Shown here: positions 1 to 7,847 of the stretch, piece by piece | Position numbering within the stretch: position 1 is the stretch's first letter | Layout of the letters: each line of letters begins with the position of its first letter | NCBI GenBank assembly: GCA_002291955.1 | Contig: DBBA01000119.1 | Location: 1-20,970 of the forward strand | Direction of reading: 5' to 3' | DNA: 20,970 bases | DNA from: Rhodobacteraceae bacterium UBA996 | GTDB lineage: Bacteria; Pseudomonadota; Alphaproteobacteria; Rhodobacterales; Rhodobacteraceae | Program-made: the position numbers and the translations under genes | Notes under the pieces: model-generated | The model's database searches: none | Seen by the model: the letters and a program-made list of their open reading frames with translations, nothing else | What the model was told of the DNA's origin: nothing

Positions 1-290
1 GCGTCGGCCAGGTAGCTGTCGGCGGGGATCTGCCCCGCCAGCCGCAGGTCGGCCAGACGGCGCTGTGCCGCGTCGGGCGCATAGGGCCCGAGCGCAATCG
101 CATACCACCCCGACCGGAGCTGGAAGCCGGCCACGTCGGGCAGGGTCGCGCCCCAGGCGCGGGCCCGCTCCTCGGCCTGCACGAGGGTCGGCAGCGCCTC
201 GATCTGCACGAAACTCTGGGCCGCCGCGGGGCGCCCCACGCCCGCCAGCATCACCACCAGCCCGAGCACCAGCATTCCGAACCGCACCAT
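1..290 (-). CDS. Exported SPOR-like domain protein, N-terminal part (partial)
   Basis: The gene runs off the left edge; 96 codons are visible, reading from ATG at 290. Residues 1-24 look like a Sec signal peptide: a short basic start, a hydrophobic stretch (MLVLGLVVMLAGVG), then AAA-Q as a plausible cleavage site. The mature part begins SFVQIEALPTLVQAEERARA and continues through GWYAIALGPYAP, the layout of an SPOR-like repeat, which in other proteins binds denuded peptidoglycan glycan. From memory of Rhodobacterales genomes, proteins with this opening next to glyQ continue into a trypsin-like peptidase domain, but that part is outside the window, so protease activity is inference. It is divergent from glyQ across 136 bases. 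Confidence 0.75.
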   Translation of the reverse strand, partial: MVRFGMLVLGLVVMLAGVGRPAAAQSFVQIEALPTLVQAEERARAWGATLPDVAGFQLRSGWYAIALGPYAPDAAQRRLADLRLAGQIPADSYLAD

Positions 291-336
291 GTCACACCCG
301 TTCGCATCGCGTCGGGCCGGACCATAGGACAAGGTG

Positions 337-358
337 CGGCGGGGCGCATCCCCCGCCG
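337..358. other. Perfect 8-bp inverted repeat in divergent intergenic region
   Basis: CGGCGGGG (337-344) and CCCCGCCG (351-358) form a perfect 8-bp stem with a 6-base loop. It lies between the divergent starts at 290 (minus) and 427 (plus), about 13 bases upstream of the proposed glyQ -35. It could be an operator or a hairpin in the minus-strand leader. In such GC-rich DNA chance is also possible. Confidence 0.35.
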
Positions 359-370
359 TTCCCCGGCCGA

Positions 371-399
371 TTGACCGCCCCCGGGGTGTTGCCTAGAGA
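371..399 (+). promoter_or_regulatory. Putative sigma-70-type promoter of glyQ
   Basis: TTGACC at 371-376 matches the -35 consensus at 5 of 6 positions. It is followed by a 17-base spacer and TAGAGA (394-399), a weak -10 with 3 of 6 matches. The start codon at 427 is preceded by AGGAG at 415-419, spaced 7 bases, leaving room for a short leader. This is the best promoter-like match in the 291-426 gap. Confidence 0.45.
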
Positions 400-426
400 G
401 AACGCGCCCTGCGCAGGAGCCCCCGC

Positions 427-1350
427 ATGTCCGTCCCGACCCCGCCCCGGAGCTTTCAGGAGGTGATCCTGCGGCTGCAGACCTACTGGGCCGCGCAGGG
501 CTGCGCGGTGCTGCAACCCTACGACATGGAAGTGGGCGCGGGCACGTTCCACCCGGCCACCACGCTGCGCGCGCTGGGGTCGCGCCCCTGGGCCGCGGCC
601 TATGTCCAGCCGTCGCGCCGCCCGACGGACGGACGCTATGGCGAGAACCCCAACCGCCTGCAGCACTACTACCAGTACCAGGTCATCATCAAACCCTCGC
701 CCCCGGACCTGCAGGAACTGTACCTGGGTTCTCTGGCGGCCATCGGGCTGGACCCGGCGCTGCACGACATCCGGTTTGTCGAGGACGACTGGGAAAGCCC
801 GACGCTGGGCGCCTGGGGCCTGGGGTGGGAGGTCTGGTGCGACGGGATGGAGGTCAGCCAGTTCACCTATTTCCAGCAGGTGGGCGGGCACGACTGCCGC
901 CCGGTGTCGGGCGAGCTGACTTATGGGCTGGAACGGCTGGCGATGTATGTGCTGGGCGTGGACCATGTGATGGACATGCCGTTCAACGATCCGCAGGCGC
1001 CCATTCCCCTGACCTATGGCGACATCTTCCGCCAGACCGAGGAGGAATACAGCCGCCACAACTTCGAGGGCGCAGACACGGCCAAGCTCTTGGGCGACTT
1101 CGAGCGCGCCGAGGCCGAGTGCCAGCGCCTGCTGGCGGCGGACCCCGACCATGCGGCGTCGGGCAGGCGGATCGTCATGGTGCACCCAGCCTATGACCAG
1201 TGCATCAAGGCCAGCCACCTGTTCAACCTGCTCGATGCCCGCGGCGTGATCTCGGTCACCGAACGGCAGGCCTACATCGGCCGCGTGCGGGCGCTGGCCA
1301 AGGCCTGTGCGGATGCCTTTGTCACCACGCCCGCCGCTGGCGCGGCATGA
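427..1350 (+). CDS. glyQ: Glycyl-tRNA synthetase alpha subunit
   Basis: A 307-residue protein of the usual GlyQ length. GlyQ is the class II catalytic subunit that activates glycine with ATP and, with GlyS, charges tRNA-Gly in the cytoplasm as an alpha2beta2 enzyme. The N-terminal half shows the strongly conserved family stretches: FQEVILRLQTYWAAQGC (about residues 10-26), QPYDMEVGAGTFHPAT, PSRRPTDGRYGENPNRLQHY and YQYQVIIKPSP. The start has AGGAG 7 bases upstream. The stop overlaps the next gene as ATGA (1347-1350), so translation of the DUF6446 gene is probably coupled to it. glyS follows further down the same strand after two intervening genes. Confidence 0.97.
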   Translation: MSVPTPPRSFQEVILRLQTYWAAQGCAVLQPYDMEVGAGTFHPATTLRALGSRPWAAAYVQPSRRPTDGRYGENPNRLQHYYQYQVIIKPSPPDLQELYLGSLAAIGLDPALHDIRFVEDDWESPTLGAWGLGWEVWCDGMEVSQFTYFQQVGGHDCRPVSGELTYGLERLAMYVLGVDHVMDMPFNDPQAPIPLTYGDIFRQTEEEYSRHNFEGADTAKLLGDFERAEAECQRLLAADPDHAASGRRIVMVHPAYDQCIKASHLFNLLDARGVISVTERQAYIGRVRALAKACADAFVTTPAAGAA

Positions 1351-1868
1351 ACGGCCGCACCGTCGGGGTGATCCTGCTTGCCTGCGGCGCGGCGGCCGGC
1401 GGGGCGATGGCGTACCTGCAGCTCTTCGCCTTCTATGACCGGCCCGGCCCAGTGCCGATGACGCTGACGCGGAGCGACGGCGCGGTGGTCGAGGTGCCTG
1501 CGCAGGACATGGACACGATCGACAGCACCAGTTCGCCCATCCGGTTCCGCGCCTGCTACACCTCGCCCCTGACGGTCACGCAACTGGCCGACCTGTACGA
1601 ACCCTTCCCCGACCCCGAACCGCTGGTCGCGCCGTTCTGGTTCCCGTGCTTCGACGCGCCCGCCATTGCGGGGCTGCTGGAATCGGGCGCGGCGACGGCG
1701 TTCCTGTCGGAAAAGAACATCCGCTACGGCGTGGACCGGGTGGTGGCCGTGGCCGACGATGGCCGCGCCTGGGCCTGGCACCAGCTGAACAACTGCGGGC
1801 GGGTCGCCTATGACGGCTCGCCCGTGGGCGAGGCCTGCCCGCCGCACCCGACTGCGCCCGGCGGCTAG
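1347..1868 (+). CDS. DUF6446 family protein, membrane-anchored
   Basis: A 173-residue protein starting in the ATGA overlap with the glyQ stop; the open frame extends further upstream but only inside glyQ. Residues 4-24 (TVGVILLACGAAAGGAMAYL) form one N-terminal hydrophobic segment, so it is a signal anchor or uncleaved signal, with the rest probably periplasmic. The soluble part contains several cysteines (RFRACYTS, WFPCFDAP, LNNCGRV) and aromatic patches. I recognise it as the Rhodobacterales-type DUF6446 protein that sits beside the glycyl-tRNA synthetase genes; no function is known to me. The placement is not evidence of a role in tRNA charging, because the membrane location argues against that. 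Confidence 0.85.
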   Translation: MNGRTVGVILLACGAAAGGAMAYLQLFAFYDRPGPVPMTLTRSDGAVVEVPAQDMDTIDSTSSPIRFRACYTSPLTVTQLADLYEPFPDPEPLVAPFWFPCFDAPAIAGLLESGAATAFLSEKNIRYGVDRVVAVADDGRAWAWHQLNNCGRVAYDGSPVGEACPPHPTAPGG

Positions 1869-1875
1869 GGGCGGC

Positions 1876-2607
1876 ATGATGGACAAGACGCAAGGACTGT
1901 CGCCCCCTCCCCCCCTGGCCGAAACACCGCTGGTCCGGGCGCTGTTCCACCTGCAGGACCTGCCCGGTCCTGTCGGGCGCAGCTTCGGACGCAAGCTGCG
2001 CCGCCGCATGAAACGTCCGACGGCCGCCGCCTTTGCGGCGATGCTGCGGCGGCTCGGGCCGGACGATGTGTGCCTCGACCTTGGCGCCAATGTCGGCAAG
2101 GTGACGCGGGACCTGGCCGCGACCGGGGCGCGCGTCCATGCCGTCGAACCCGACCCGGACAATTTCGCGGCCCTGTCGGCGGCGGTCGGCCATCTGCCCA
2201 ACGTCACGCTGCACCATGCCGCCGTCGGGGCGCGGTCGGGGCGGCTTCGGATGTTCCGGTCATCGTCCGAGGCGTTCATGCCGGGCAACCGGACCTCGCA
2301 GGGGGTGACCGGGCGGTTCCGGCCGGGCCAGTCCGATCACGGCACCGCCTTCGAGGTCGAGATGGTTGCGCTGGACGAACTGGTCGCGCGGGCCGGGGGG
2401 CGGGTCGCCCTGGTCAAGATGGACATCGAGGGCGGCGAGTTCGACATCCTCGCCGCGATGGAGGCCGGTCACCTGCGGGTCGACTGTGCTGCCATGTTCA
2501 TCGAGACGCACGAACGCTACTATCCCGAGGTCTGGCCGCAGCTGCGGGCGATGCGTCACGCGCGGCGCGGGCGGACAGACCCGTTGATCTCGCTCTACTG
2601 GGGGTGA
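1876..2607 (+). CDS. FkbM family SAM-dependent methyltransferase (first copy)
   Basis: A 243-residue protein with the class I methyltransferase fold of the FkbM family. Motif I is DLGANVG at residues 68-74, an acidic strand-2 end follows as AVEPDPDNF, and the family-typical KMDIEGGEF lies at 181-189. Family members usually methylate hydroxyls of sugars or small metabolites; the substrate here cannot be told from sequence. ATG codons at 1876 and 1879 are both possible. I chose 1876 because a GGGG tract (1867-1870) precedes it by 5 bases. The gene starts 7 bases after the DUF6446 stop, so it is probably co-transcribed. It sits between glyQ and glyS, which are often adjacent or separated only by DUF6446 in relatives (memory, not checked). 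Confidence 0.88.
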   Translation: MMDKTQGLSPPPPLAETPLVRALFHLQDLPGPVGRSFGRKLRRRMKRPTAAAFAAMLRRLGPDDVCLDLGANVGKVTRDLAATGARVHAVEPDPDNFAALSAAVGHLPNVTLHHAAVGARSGRLRMFRSSSEAFMPGNRTSQGVTGRFRPGQSDHGTAFEVEMVALDELVARAGGRVALVKMDIEGGEFDILAAMEAGHLRVDCAAMFIETHERYYPEVWPQLRAMRHARRGRTDPLISLYWG

Positions 2608-2632
2608 ACCGGGCCAGTGGTGCCGAGCCCCG

Positions 2633-2662
2633 TTGAACTGCCCCGGGCAAGCGGCCTATGAG
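2633..2662 (+). promoter_or_regulatory. Putative internal promoter upstream of glyS
   Basis: TTGAAC (2633-2638), an 18-base spacer and TATGAG (2657-2662) resemble a -35/-10 pair. They lie in the 87-base gap between the FkbM gene and glyS. The glyS ATG at 2695 is preceded by AAGGA (2683-2687) at 7 bases. A separate promoter would let glyS be expressed independently of the upstream FkbM gene. Confidence 0.4.
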
Positions 2663-2694
2663 GGCGCGCCCGCCCGTGCCGCAAGGACGCCCCC

Positions 2695-5028
2695 ATGCCC
2701 GATCTCCTGGTCGAACTCTTCTCCGAGGAAATCCCCGCGCGGATGCAGGCCCGCGCGGCCGATGACCTGAAGCGCCTGATGACCGACGGGCTGGTGGCGG
2801 CGGGGCTGACCTATGCGGGCGCGGTGGCCCATGCCACGCCGCGCAGGCTGGCGCTGCATGTCGAGGGGCTGACGGCGCATAGCCCGACCCTGCGCGAGGA
2901 GCGCAAGGGTCCGCGCACCGATGCCCCCGCAGCGGCGGTGGAGGGGTTCCTGCGGTCGACCGGCCTGACCCGCGACCAGCTGGTGGTGCGCGAGGCGGGC
3001 AAGTCGCAGGTCTATTTCGCCGTGGTCGAAAGACCCGGGCGCCCGGCAGCGGAGATCGTGGCCGAGGTGCTGGAGGCGACGGTGCGCGGTTTCCCCTGGC
3101 CGAAGTCGATGCGCTGGGGGTCGGGCAGCTTGCGCTGGGTCCGGCCGCTGCGCCGCATCCTGTGCCTGTTGTCGGACGAGGCGGGTGTTAGCGTCGTCCC
3201 CCTGACCATCGACGGGATCGTGGCGGGCGACGTGACTGAGGGGCACCGGTTCCTTGCCCCCCAGCCGTTCCGGGTGACCGGCTTCGCCGACTACACCGCC
3301 CGGCTCAAGCGCGCCCATGTGCTCCTCGATGCCGCGGAACGCGCGGCCCACATCTGGGCGGACGCCACCAGCGCGGCCTTTGCCCAAGGGCTGGAGGTGG
3401 TCGAGGACAGGGTCCTGCTGGCCGAGGTCGCGGGGCTGGTGGAATGGCCCGTGGTCCTGATGGGCGACATCGGGGCGGAATTCCTCGACCTGCCGCCCGA
3501 GGTGCTGCAGACGTCGATGCGCGAGCACCAGAAGTTCTTTTCCGTCCGCCACCCCCGCACCGGCCGGATCGAGAAGTTCGTGACGGTGGCCAACATGGAG
3601 ACCGCCGATCAGGGCGCCACGATCCTGAAGGGCAACGGCAAGGTCCTGCGCGCCCGGCTGTCGGATGCCCGGTTCTTCTGGGAGAACGACCTGCGCGTGG
3701 CGAAGGCGGGGATGGAGGACTGGGCCACGGGGCTCGCGTCCGTCACCTTCCACGCCAAGCTCGGGAGCCAGGCCGAGCGGATCGACCGCATCGCGGCCCT
3801 GGCGCGCGAGATTGCTCCCGCGGTGGGCGCCGACCCCGACCTCGCCGAACGCGCCGCGCGGCTGACCAAGCTCGACCTGCGGTCGGCCATGGTGGGCGAG
3901 TTCCCCGAACTGCAAGGCGTGATGGGGCGCTACTATGCGCTTGCCGCAGGCGAGGACGCACAGGTGGCCGACGCCGCCCGCGACCACTATTCGCCCCTCG
4001 GGCCCACCGACACCGTGCCGACAGCGCCCGTCAGCGTGGCAGTGGCGCTGGCCGACAAGATCGACACGCTGACCGGGTTCTGGGCCATCGACGAGAAACC
4101 CACGGGGTCGAAGGACCCCTTCGCCCTGCGCCGCGCAGCGTTGGGGGTGATCCGGCTGGTGCTGGGGAATGGGGTAAGGGTGGGGTTGAATTCAGTTATC
4201 AAGGGGCAATCGGCCGAGATCGCGAGGCAAGAAGATACACGGAAGCTTCAAGCGGCACTCACCAAGGAGAGCGATGCGGTTCAAACCGTCGCGACCTTGA
4301 CCGGCACCGAAGTGCACCTCGTTGAAGACGCGCTTGCGGAGTTGGACAACGCAGGTCTTGAGGCCGAAATGGCCCTGCTCGAGCTCAAGTGGCTCTTGTC
4401 GGCTGAGGCGAAGACCGGCCTCTACGCCGACATGCAAGACTACCACGAAAAGACGGGTCTTGTGTTCGAAGGCACCTTTCCTAGCGGTGACAAGACTTTC
4501 GTTGCCGACCTCCTCACCTTCCTCCACGACCGCCTCAAGGTCTTCCTGCGTGACGACGGCATCCGCCACGACGTGATCGACGCGACCCTTGCCATGCCGG
4601 GGAACGACGACCTCACCCTTGTCGTCGCCCGCGCCCGCGCGCTCGCCGCGTTCCTGAAAACCGACGACGGCGAGAACCTGCTGCAGGGCTTCCGCCGCGC
4701 CAACAACATCCTGACGCAGGCGGAAGCCGCCGACGGCGTCGAATACAGCTACGGCGCCGACCGCAAGTTCGCCGAACACGCCGCCGAAACCGCGCTCTTC
4801 GACGCGCTCGACGCAGCCGAAGCCGCCATCGCTCCGGCGCTCGCGTCCGAGGATTTCGCCACCGCCATGTCCGCCCTGGCCGCCCTTCGCGCGCCCATCG
4901 ACGCGTTCTTCACCGCCGTCCAGGTCAACAGCGACAACCCCATCGTCCGCCGCAACCGGCTGAAGCTTCTCAGCCGCATCCGCCGCCTGTGCCTGACGAC
5001 CGCCGACCTGACCCGGATCGAGGGCTGA
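2695..5028 (+). CDS. glyS: Glycyl-tRNA synthetase beta subunit, with large insertion
   Basis: A 777-residue GlyS, the tRNA-binding partner of GlyQ. The start MPDLLVELFSEEIPARMQ is the classic N-terminus (LLVEIGTEELP in other bacteria) and has AAGGA 7 bases upstream. The middle shows the catalytic-like HD region, with REHQKFF near residue 278 and GSKDPFALRRAALG around 472-485, and the C-terminal DALR-type anticodon-binding helices end the protein. The family is normally near 690 residues (689 in E. coli). The excess comes from an insertion at about residues 498-602, between LRRAALGVIRLVLGNGVRVG and DLLTFLHDRLKVFLRD. That part is less GC-rich (about 60% by hand count over 4201-4320, against about 72% over 2761-2880) and uses different codons. 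The frame is intact throughout, so the protein is probably functional. Confidence 0.96.
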   Translation: MPDLLVELFSEEIPARMQARAADDLKRLMTDGLVAAGLTYAGAVAHATPRRLALHVEGLTAHSPTLREERKGPRTDAPAAAVEGFLRSTGLTRDQLVVREAGKSQVYFAVVERPGRPAAEIVAEVLEATVRGFPWPKSMRWGSGSLRWVRPLRRILCLLSDEAGVSVVPLTIDGIVAGDVTEGHRFLAPQPFRVTGFADYTARLKRAHVLLDAAERAAHIWADATSAAFAQGLEVVEDRVLLAEVAGLVEWPVVLMGDIGAEFLDLPPEVLQTSMREHQKFFSVRHPRTGRIEKFVTVANMETADQGATILKGNGKVLRARLSDARFFWENDLRVAKAGMEDWATGLASVTFHAKLGSQAERIDRIAALAREIAPAVGADPDLAERAARLTKLDLRSAMVGEFPELQGVMGRYYALAAGEDAQVADAARDHYSPLGPTDTVPTAPVSVAVALADKIDTLTGFWAIDEKPTGSKDPFALRRAALGVIRLVLGNGVRVGLNSVIKGQSAEIARQEDTRKLQAALTKESDAVQTVATLTGTEVHLVEDALAELDNAGLEAEMALLELKWLLSAEAKTGLYADMQDYHEKTGLVFEGTFPSGDKTFVADLLTFLHDRLKVFLRDDGIRHDVIDATLAMPGNDDLTLVVARARALAAFLKTDDGENLLQGFRRANNILTQAEAADGVEYSYGADRKFAEHAAETALFDALDAAEAAIAPALASEDFATAMSALAALRAPIDAFFTAVQVNSDNPIVRRNRLKLLSRIRRLCLTTADLTRIEG
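4186..4500 (+). other. Compositionally distinct insertion inside glyS
   Basis: This stretch encodes about 105 residues where most GlyS proteins have a short loop before the C-terminal anticodon-binding domain. It is rich in charged, helix-forming residues (TEVHLVEDALAELDNAGLEA, ALLELKWLLSAEAK) and uses codons rare nearby, such as TTG, AAT, TCA, GTA and AGG. No inverted or direct repeats or transposase remnants are visible at its edges. The exact borders are approximate. Confidence 0.6.
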
Positions 5029-5034
5029 CCTGCC

Positions 5035-5090
5035 CTTCATCCTTGCCGAAAAACTCCGGGGTGGGTCCGGGAGGGGCAGCGCCCCTCCCG
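5035..5090 (+). repeat. CTTCATCC-type gene-end repeat, copy 1 (glyS end)
   Basis: It starts CTTCATCCTTGCC, continues through ACTCCGGGGTGGGTCCGGGA, and ends in a perfect 9-bp hairpin: GGGAGGGGC (5069-5077), loop AGC, GCCCCTCCC (5081-5089). It lies 6 bases after the glyS stop and in the same orientation. The same layout recurs at 9215-9264 and, on the minus strand, at 11401-11454. The hairpin could act as a transcription terminator or 3'-end stabiliser, although no clear U tract follows. Confidence 0.75.
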
Positions 5091-5184
5091 CCCTTTCCCC
5101 CTGCGGCAGATCGCGTCAAGCCAAGCTGACAGTTGCCTATGTCAAGCATTGCGGTATCCTGCCCGCGACAGGGGAACCGCCGCA

Positions 5185-7746
5185 GTGCAGCAACATGCCG
5201 ATTTCAAGGGCTTCACCCGCATCCGCAGGGTTGCGCCCATCGCCGTGGCGACCCACGGGGGCCGTGCGAAGTGCCTGCAGCGGCTGATCCGCCTTGACCT
5301 GCCGGTGCCCGACACCGTCGCGCTGTCGTTCGACGCTGTCCACCGGATCGCCCGGGGTGACCTGCCCGACACGACAGCGCTTCTGCGCACCTTCGGGGCG
5401 GCACCGCTGGTGTCGGTGCGGCCATCGTCCGAGGACCCCGACTGGGGCGGCCCGACCGCCATGCTGAACATCGGCATGAACGCGGCCAGCCACGCCGCCC
5501 TGACCGGAACGCTCGGGCGCGAGGCAGCCAACGCGCTCTATCTGCGCTTCGTGCAGGCCTATGCGATCCATGTCGCGCGGCTGGACCCCGACATGTTCCA
5601 CCACGACGGCCCGGCGACCGATGCCGCGCTGGCCGAGGCGCTGCGGGCCTTCGAGTCCGAGACCGAGGAACCGTTCCCGCAGGACCCCGCGCACCAGCTG
5701 GCCGAGGTGCTGCGGTCCATGGCGCGCGCCTGGGAAGGCACCACGGCGCGGCTGTTGCGCGAGGCGCGGGGTGCGCCCGCCGACGCGGGGCTTGGCCTTG
5801 TGGTGCAGGAGATGGTGCTGGGCGTCGGCCCCGCGGGACCGGGCGCCCCGGAATCCGGGTCGGGGGTGATCCAGTTCGTGGACGGCGCGACGGGCATGCC
5901 GCAGGTCACCGGCCGCTATCTGAGCCAGAGCCAGGGCCGCGACGCGCTGACCGGCGCCCCGGGCGCGATCTACCTCACGCGCGACACGCGCGGCCCGTCG
6001 CTGCAGGACCTGTGCCCGGACGTCTTCGACACGCTTCTCGCCTGGGGTCGCCTGTGCCGCGCCAAGCTGCGCGAGGAGATGCAGATCGAGTTCACGGTCG
6101 AGGCCGGCCATCCCTTCATCCTCGATGCGATCCGGGTGCAGCGGTCCTCCCGCGCGGCGGTCCGCATTGCAGTCGCGCTGGCCGAAGACGGGGTGATCCC
6201 GCCCGAGGACGCCGTGCTGCGGGTGGAACCGCAGGCGCTGACCGAACTTCTGCACCGCCGCCCCGACCCGGCCGCGCCGCGAGACGTGTTCGCCCGTGGC
6301 ATCGGCGCAAGCCCCGGGGCCGCCACCGGGCGGCTGGTCTTCACCGCCGCCGCCGCGCAGGCCAGCGTCGCCCGGGACGAGGCCTGCATCCTGGTCCGCC
6401 GCGAAACCGCGCCCGAGGACATCCGCGGCATGCACGCGGCCTCGGGCATCCTGACCGAACGGGGCGGCATGACCAGCCACGCGGCGGTGATCGCCCGCGG
6501 TCTGGGACTGCCCGCGGTCGTCGGCGCGTCGGGGCTGCGGGTCAACGCGCGGGAACGCACCCTGCGCGCCTCGGACGGCCGGACATTCCGGGAAGGCGAT
6601 GTCGTGACGCTGGATGGCCGCACCGGCGAGGCCATCACGGGCGCGGTGCCGCTTCTGGAACCCGCGCTCGGGACCGAGTTCCGCACCCTGCTGGCCTGGG
6701 CCGACCGGTTCCGCGACATCGGCGTGCGCGCGAACGCCGACACGCCCACCGATGCGCAGGTCGCCCGGGACTTCGGGGCCGAGGGGATCGGCCTGTGCCG
6801 GACCGAGCACATGTTCTTCGAGGATGACCGGCTGACGGTCATGCGCGAGATGATCTTTGCCGACAAGCCGGACGACCGGCAGGCGGCGCTCGACCGGCTC
6901 TTGCCGATGCAGCGGGCCGATTTCGCGCGGCTGTTCGAGATCATGCAGGGTCTGCCCGTCTGCATCCGCCTGTTCGACCCGCCGCTGCACGAATTCCTGC
7001 CGACCGACCGCGAGGGCGTGCGGACGCTGGCCGAGGCGCTGGGCAAGCCGCTGTCCGAGGTGCAGGCCCGGATGGAGGACATCCGCGAGGTCAACCCGAT
7101 GCTGGGCATGCGCGGCGTCCGGCTCGGCATCGCGATCCCGGAAATCTACGACACCCAGGCCCGCGCCATCTTCGAGGCGACGGTCGAGGCCGGGCGGCGG
7201 GGCGATCCGGTGGTGCCCGAGATCATGATCCCGCTGGTCAGCGCGCGGCGCGAGGTGGAGCTGGTCAAGTCCCGTATCGACGGGGTGGCGGCGGCCGTGC
7301 GGGTGGAAACGCGCGCGGACTTTGCCTATCGGCTGGGGGTGATGGTGGAAACCCCCCGTGCCGCCCTGCGGGCCGACGAGATCGCGTCCCACGCGGCTTT
7401 CCTGTCCTTCGGCACCAACGACCTGACGCAGATGACCTATGGCCTGTCGCGCGACGACGCAGGCCGGTTCATGGGCGCCTATGTGAACCTGGGCGTGTTC
7501 CCCGAGGATCCGTTCCGCACGCTCGACATCGACGGGGTGGGCGAGTTGCTCGCCATCGGTGCCGAACGCGGCCGCCGCCGCCGTCCCGACATCACGCTGT
7601 CGATCTGCGGCGAGCACGGCGGCAACCCCGATTCCATCGCCTTCTGCCGCACGGCGGGGTTCGACTATGTCTCGTGCTCGCCGTTCCGCGTGCCGCTGGC
7701 GCGCCTCGCGGCGGCACAACTGGCCCTGAAACAGCGCGTCAGCTAG
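5185..7746 (+). CDS. PPDK-like PEP/pyruvate phosphotransferase, degenerate ATP site
   Basis: An 853-residue protein built like pyruvate phosphate dikinase, which interconverts ATP, pyruvate and phosphate with AMP, PEP and pyrophosphate. I chose GTG 5185 because AGGGGAA (5170-5176) sits 8 bases upstream; a TTG at 5149 has no such site. The mobile His domain is intact (GGMTSHAA, His432). The PEP-binding barrel is complete: LCRTEHMFF, RLFDPPLHEFLP, VMVETPRA, FGTNDLTQ (743-749) and SCSPFRVP with Cys831. The N-terminal ATP-grasp half is divergent. EFTVE (302-306) is kept, but the following Gln and Arg of canonical PPDK (Q-T-R) align with D314 and I316, and the usual FxRNPATG reads QFVDGATG. Commonly annotated as a putative PEP-binding protein. 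Whether it uses ATP is unclear. It follows glyS after 156 bases. Confidence 0.85.
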   Translation: MQQHADFKGFTRIRRVAPIAVATHGGRAKCLQRLIRLDLPVPDTVALSFDAVHRIARGDLPDTTALLRTFGAAPLVSVRPSSEDPDWGGPTAMLNIGMNAASHAALTGTLGREAANALYLRFVQAYAIHVARLDPDMFHHDGPATDAALAEALRAFESETEEPFPQDPAHQLAEVLRSMARAWEGTTARLLREARGAPADAGLGLVVQEMVLGVGPAGPGAPESGSGVIQFVDGATGMPQVTGRYLSQSQGRDALTGAPGAIYLTRDTRGPSLQDLCPDVFDTLLAWGRLCRAKLREEMQIEFTVEAGHPFILDAIRVQRSSRAAVRIAVALAEDGVIPPEDAVLRVEPQALTELLHRRPDPAAPRDVFARGIGASPGAATGRLVFTAAAAQASVARDEACILVRRETAPEDIRGMHAASGILTERGGMTSHAAVIARGLGLPAVVGASGLRVNARERTLRASDGRTFREGDVVTLDGRTGEAITGAVPLLEPALGTEFRTLLAWADRFRDIGVRANADTPTDAQVARDFGAEGIGLCRTEHMFFEDDRLTVMREMIFADKPDDRQAALDRLLPMQRADFARLFEIMQGLPVCIRLFDPPLHEFLPTDREGVRTLAEALGKPLSEVQARMEDIREVNPMLGMRGVRLGIAIPEIYDTQARAIFEATVEAGRRGDPVVPEIMIPLVSARREVELVKSRIDGVAAAVRVETRADFAYRLGVMVETPRAALRADEIASHAAFLSFGTNDLTQMTYGLSRDDAGRFMGAYVNLGVFPEDPFRTLDIDGVGELLAIGAERGRRRRPDITLSICGEHGGNPDSIAFCRTAGFDYVSCSPFRVPLARLAAAQLALKQRVS

Positions 7747-7771
7747 ACGGGCGAAACAATGCCGAGGCCAC

Positions 7772-7790
7772 GGTGCGTCAACCTCGCACC
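7772..7790. other. Inverted repeat between the PPDK-like gene and glmM
   Basis: GGTGCG (7772-7777) and CGCACC (7785-7790) form a 6-bp stem with a 7-base loop. It lies 26 bases after the PPDK-like stop and 58 bases before the glmM start. It may be a weak terminator or an operator. Nothing else is recognisable in this 101-base gap. Confidence 0.25.
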
Positions 7791-7847
7791 ACGGGGGCGG
7801 TCGTGATAGCGTTGCGCCAACGATGACACCGGGAACGGTTGACAGGC

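Noticed and set aside
5133..5160. TTGCCT-N16-TATCCT as a promoter for the PPDK-like gene
   Set aside because: The -35 match is weak and the implied transcription start would fall almost on the ribosome-binding site, leaving too little support.
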